DNA of 64,000 nt from Crystallibacter permensis (GTDB taxonomy: Bacteria > Actinomycetota > Actinomycetes > Actinomycetales > Micrococcaceae): contig NZ_JAODLR010000003.1 in NCBI RefSeq assembly GCF_025960875.1, positions 1-64,000 on the forward strand. Reading direction: 5' to 3'. The number at the start of each line of letters is the position of its first letter. Within the stretch, counting starts at the first letter, position 1. The position numbers were made by a program, and so were the translations under genes. The notes under the pieces were generated by a model that was not told the DNA's origin, did no database searches, and saw nothing but the letters and a program-made list of their open reading frames with translations. Below, one piece after another: positions 63,867 through 64,000 of this stretch.

Positions 63867-63954
63867 ACTCCAACGCTACGTACGCAGGTCGCCCCGGCGG
63901 ATCGGCCCCCGGTCTGGTGTTCTGCAGCCCCGTCTCATACCCAGGGTTGAGAAG

Positions 63955-64000
63955 TCAGGGGCTGACAATCCCGGTTTCGTAGGCGATGACCACGGCCTGC
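63955..64000 (-). CDS. C-terminal end of a probable LuxR-type response regulator (partial)
   Basis: The minus strand enters from the right edge reading QAVVIAYETGIVSP and a TGA at 63955-63957. That ending is typical of NarL/LuxR-family response regulators, whose last helix reads VQAVVIAYETG. Only 14 codons are inside the window. It would lie upstream of the ABC pair, as regulators of such exporters often do. Confidence 0.5.
   Translation of the reverse strand, partial: QAVVIAYETGIVSP

Overview
The window is high-GC actinobacterial DNA, most likely from an Arthrobacter-like member of the Micrococcaceae. The signs are strong G/C in third codon positions, GTG and TTG starts, TANNNT boxes 6-9 bases from start codons (probable leaderless transcripts), and the gene order ilvD / attenuator / ilvBNC / serA. 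A tRNA-Lys(CTT) gene at 42157-42229 (minus strand) divides it. Everything to its left looks accessory, and everything to its right is ordinary chromosome.

Left part, 1-20.8 kb, is a heavy-metal resistance island. A minus-strand copper operon (copZ, a secreted His-rich protein, the copA ATPase, a YHS protein) lies behind a promoter with two CsoR-like palindromes. The same palindrome recurs before a His-rich paralogue near 9.0 kb and a His-rich MFS exporter near 9.4 kb, but no csoR gene is in the window. An ArsR regulator coupled to a CDF exporter faces the copper operon. From 11 to 17 kb there is an arsenic block: LMW-phosphatase-type arsenate reductases and a thioredoxin-reductase-like enzyme, among many decayed remnants (P-type ATPase, PhnD-like binding protein, aquaporin, LMW phosphatase, cation transporter, ccdA). 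A mercury cluster follows: a MerR-family regulator, merA, merB and a second flavoprotein disulfide reductase.

20.8-42.1 kb is the remains of a conjugative or integrated element. It has a replication-relaxation protein and a VirD4/TraC-like ATPase. Upstream of these is a 1.7-kb non-coding stretch packed with short perfect hairpins, many closed by G-N-A triloops. Next come small hypothetical genes, two excalibur-domain surface proteins (one with an HNH nuclease domain), a RES/Xre toxin-antitoxin pair with a 9-bp operator palindrome, a cold-shock gene, a lone phage minor-head gene, a Panacea(DUF4065)/Doc pair, several broken genes and a frameshifted orphan copy of the RES antitoxin.

42.1-64 kb is core genome: a PQQ-type sugar dehydrogenase lipoprotein, a 2-hydroxyacid dehydrogenase, ilvD, an ilvBNC operon behind a 14-residue leader peptide and attenuator, serA, two unrelated FtsX-type ABC systems, metG, an APC permease, and the last codons of a probable response regulator at the right edge.

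The least explained signals are the hairpin array at 25.27-26.28 kb, the tandem GACA-N4-TGTC dyads before the ilv attenuator, and the paired His-rich proteins of the copper regulon. Single-base frameshifts are common in the accessory part. They may be real decay or sequencing error, and the sequence alone cannot tell which.
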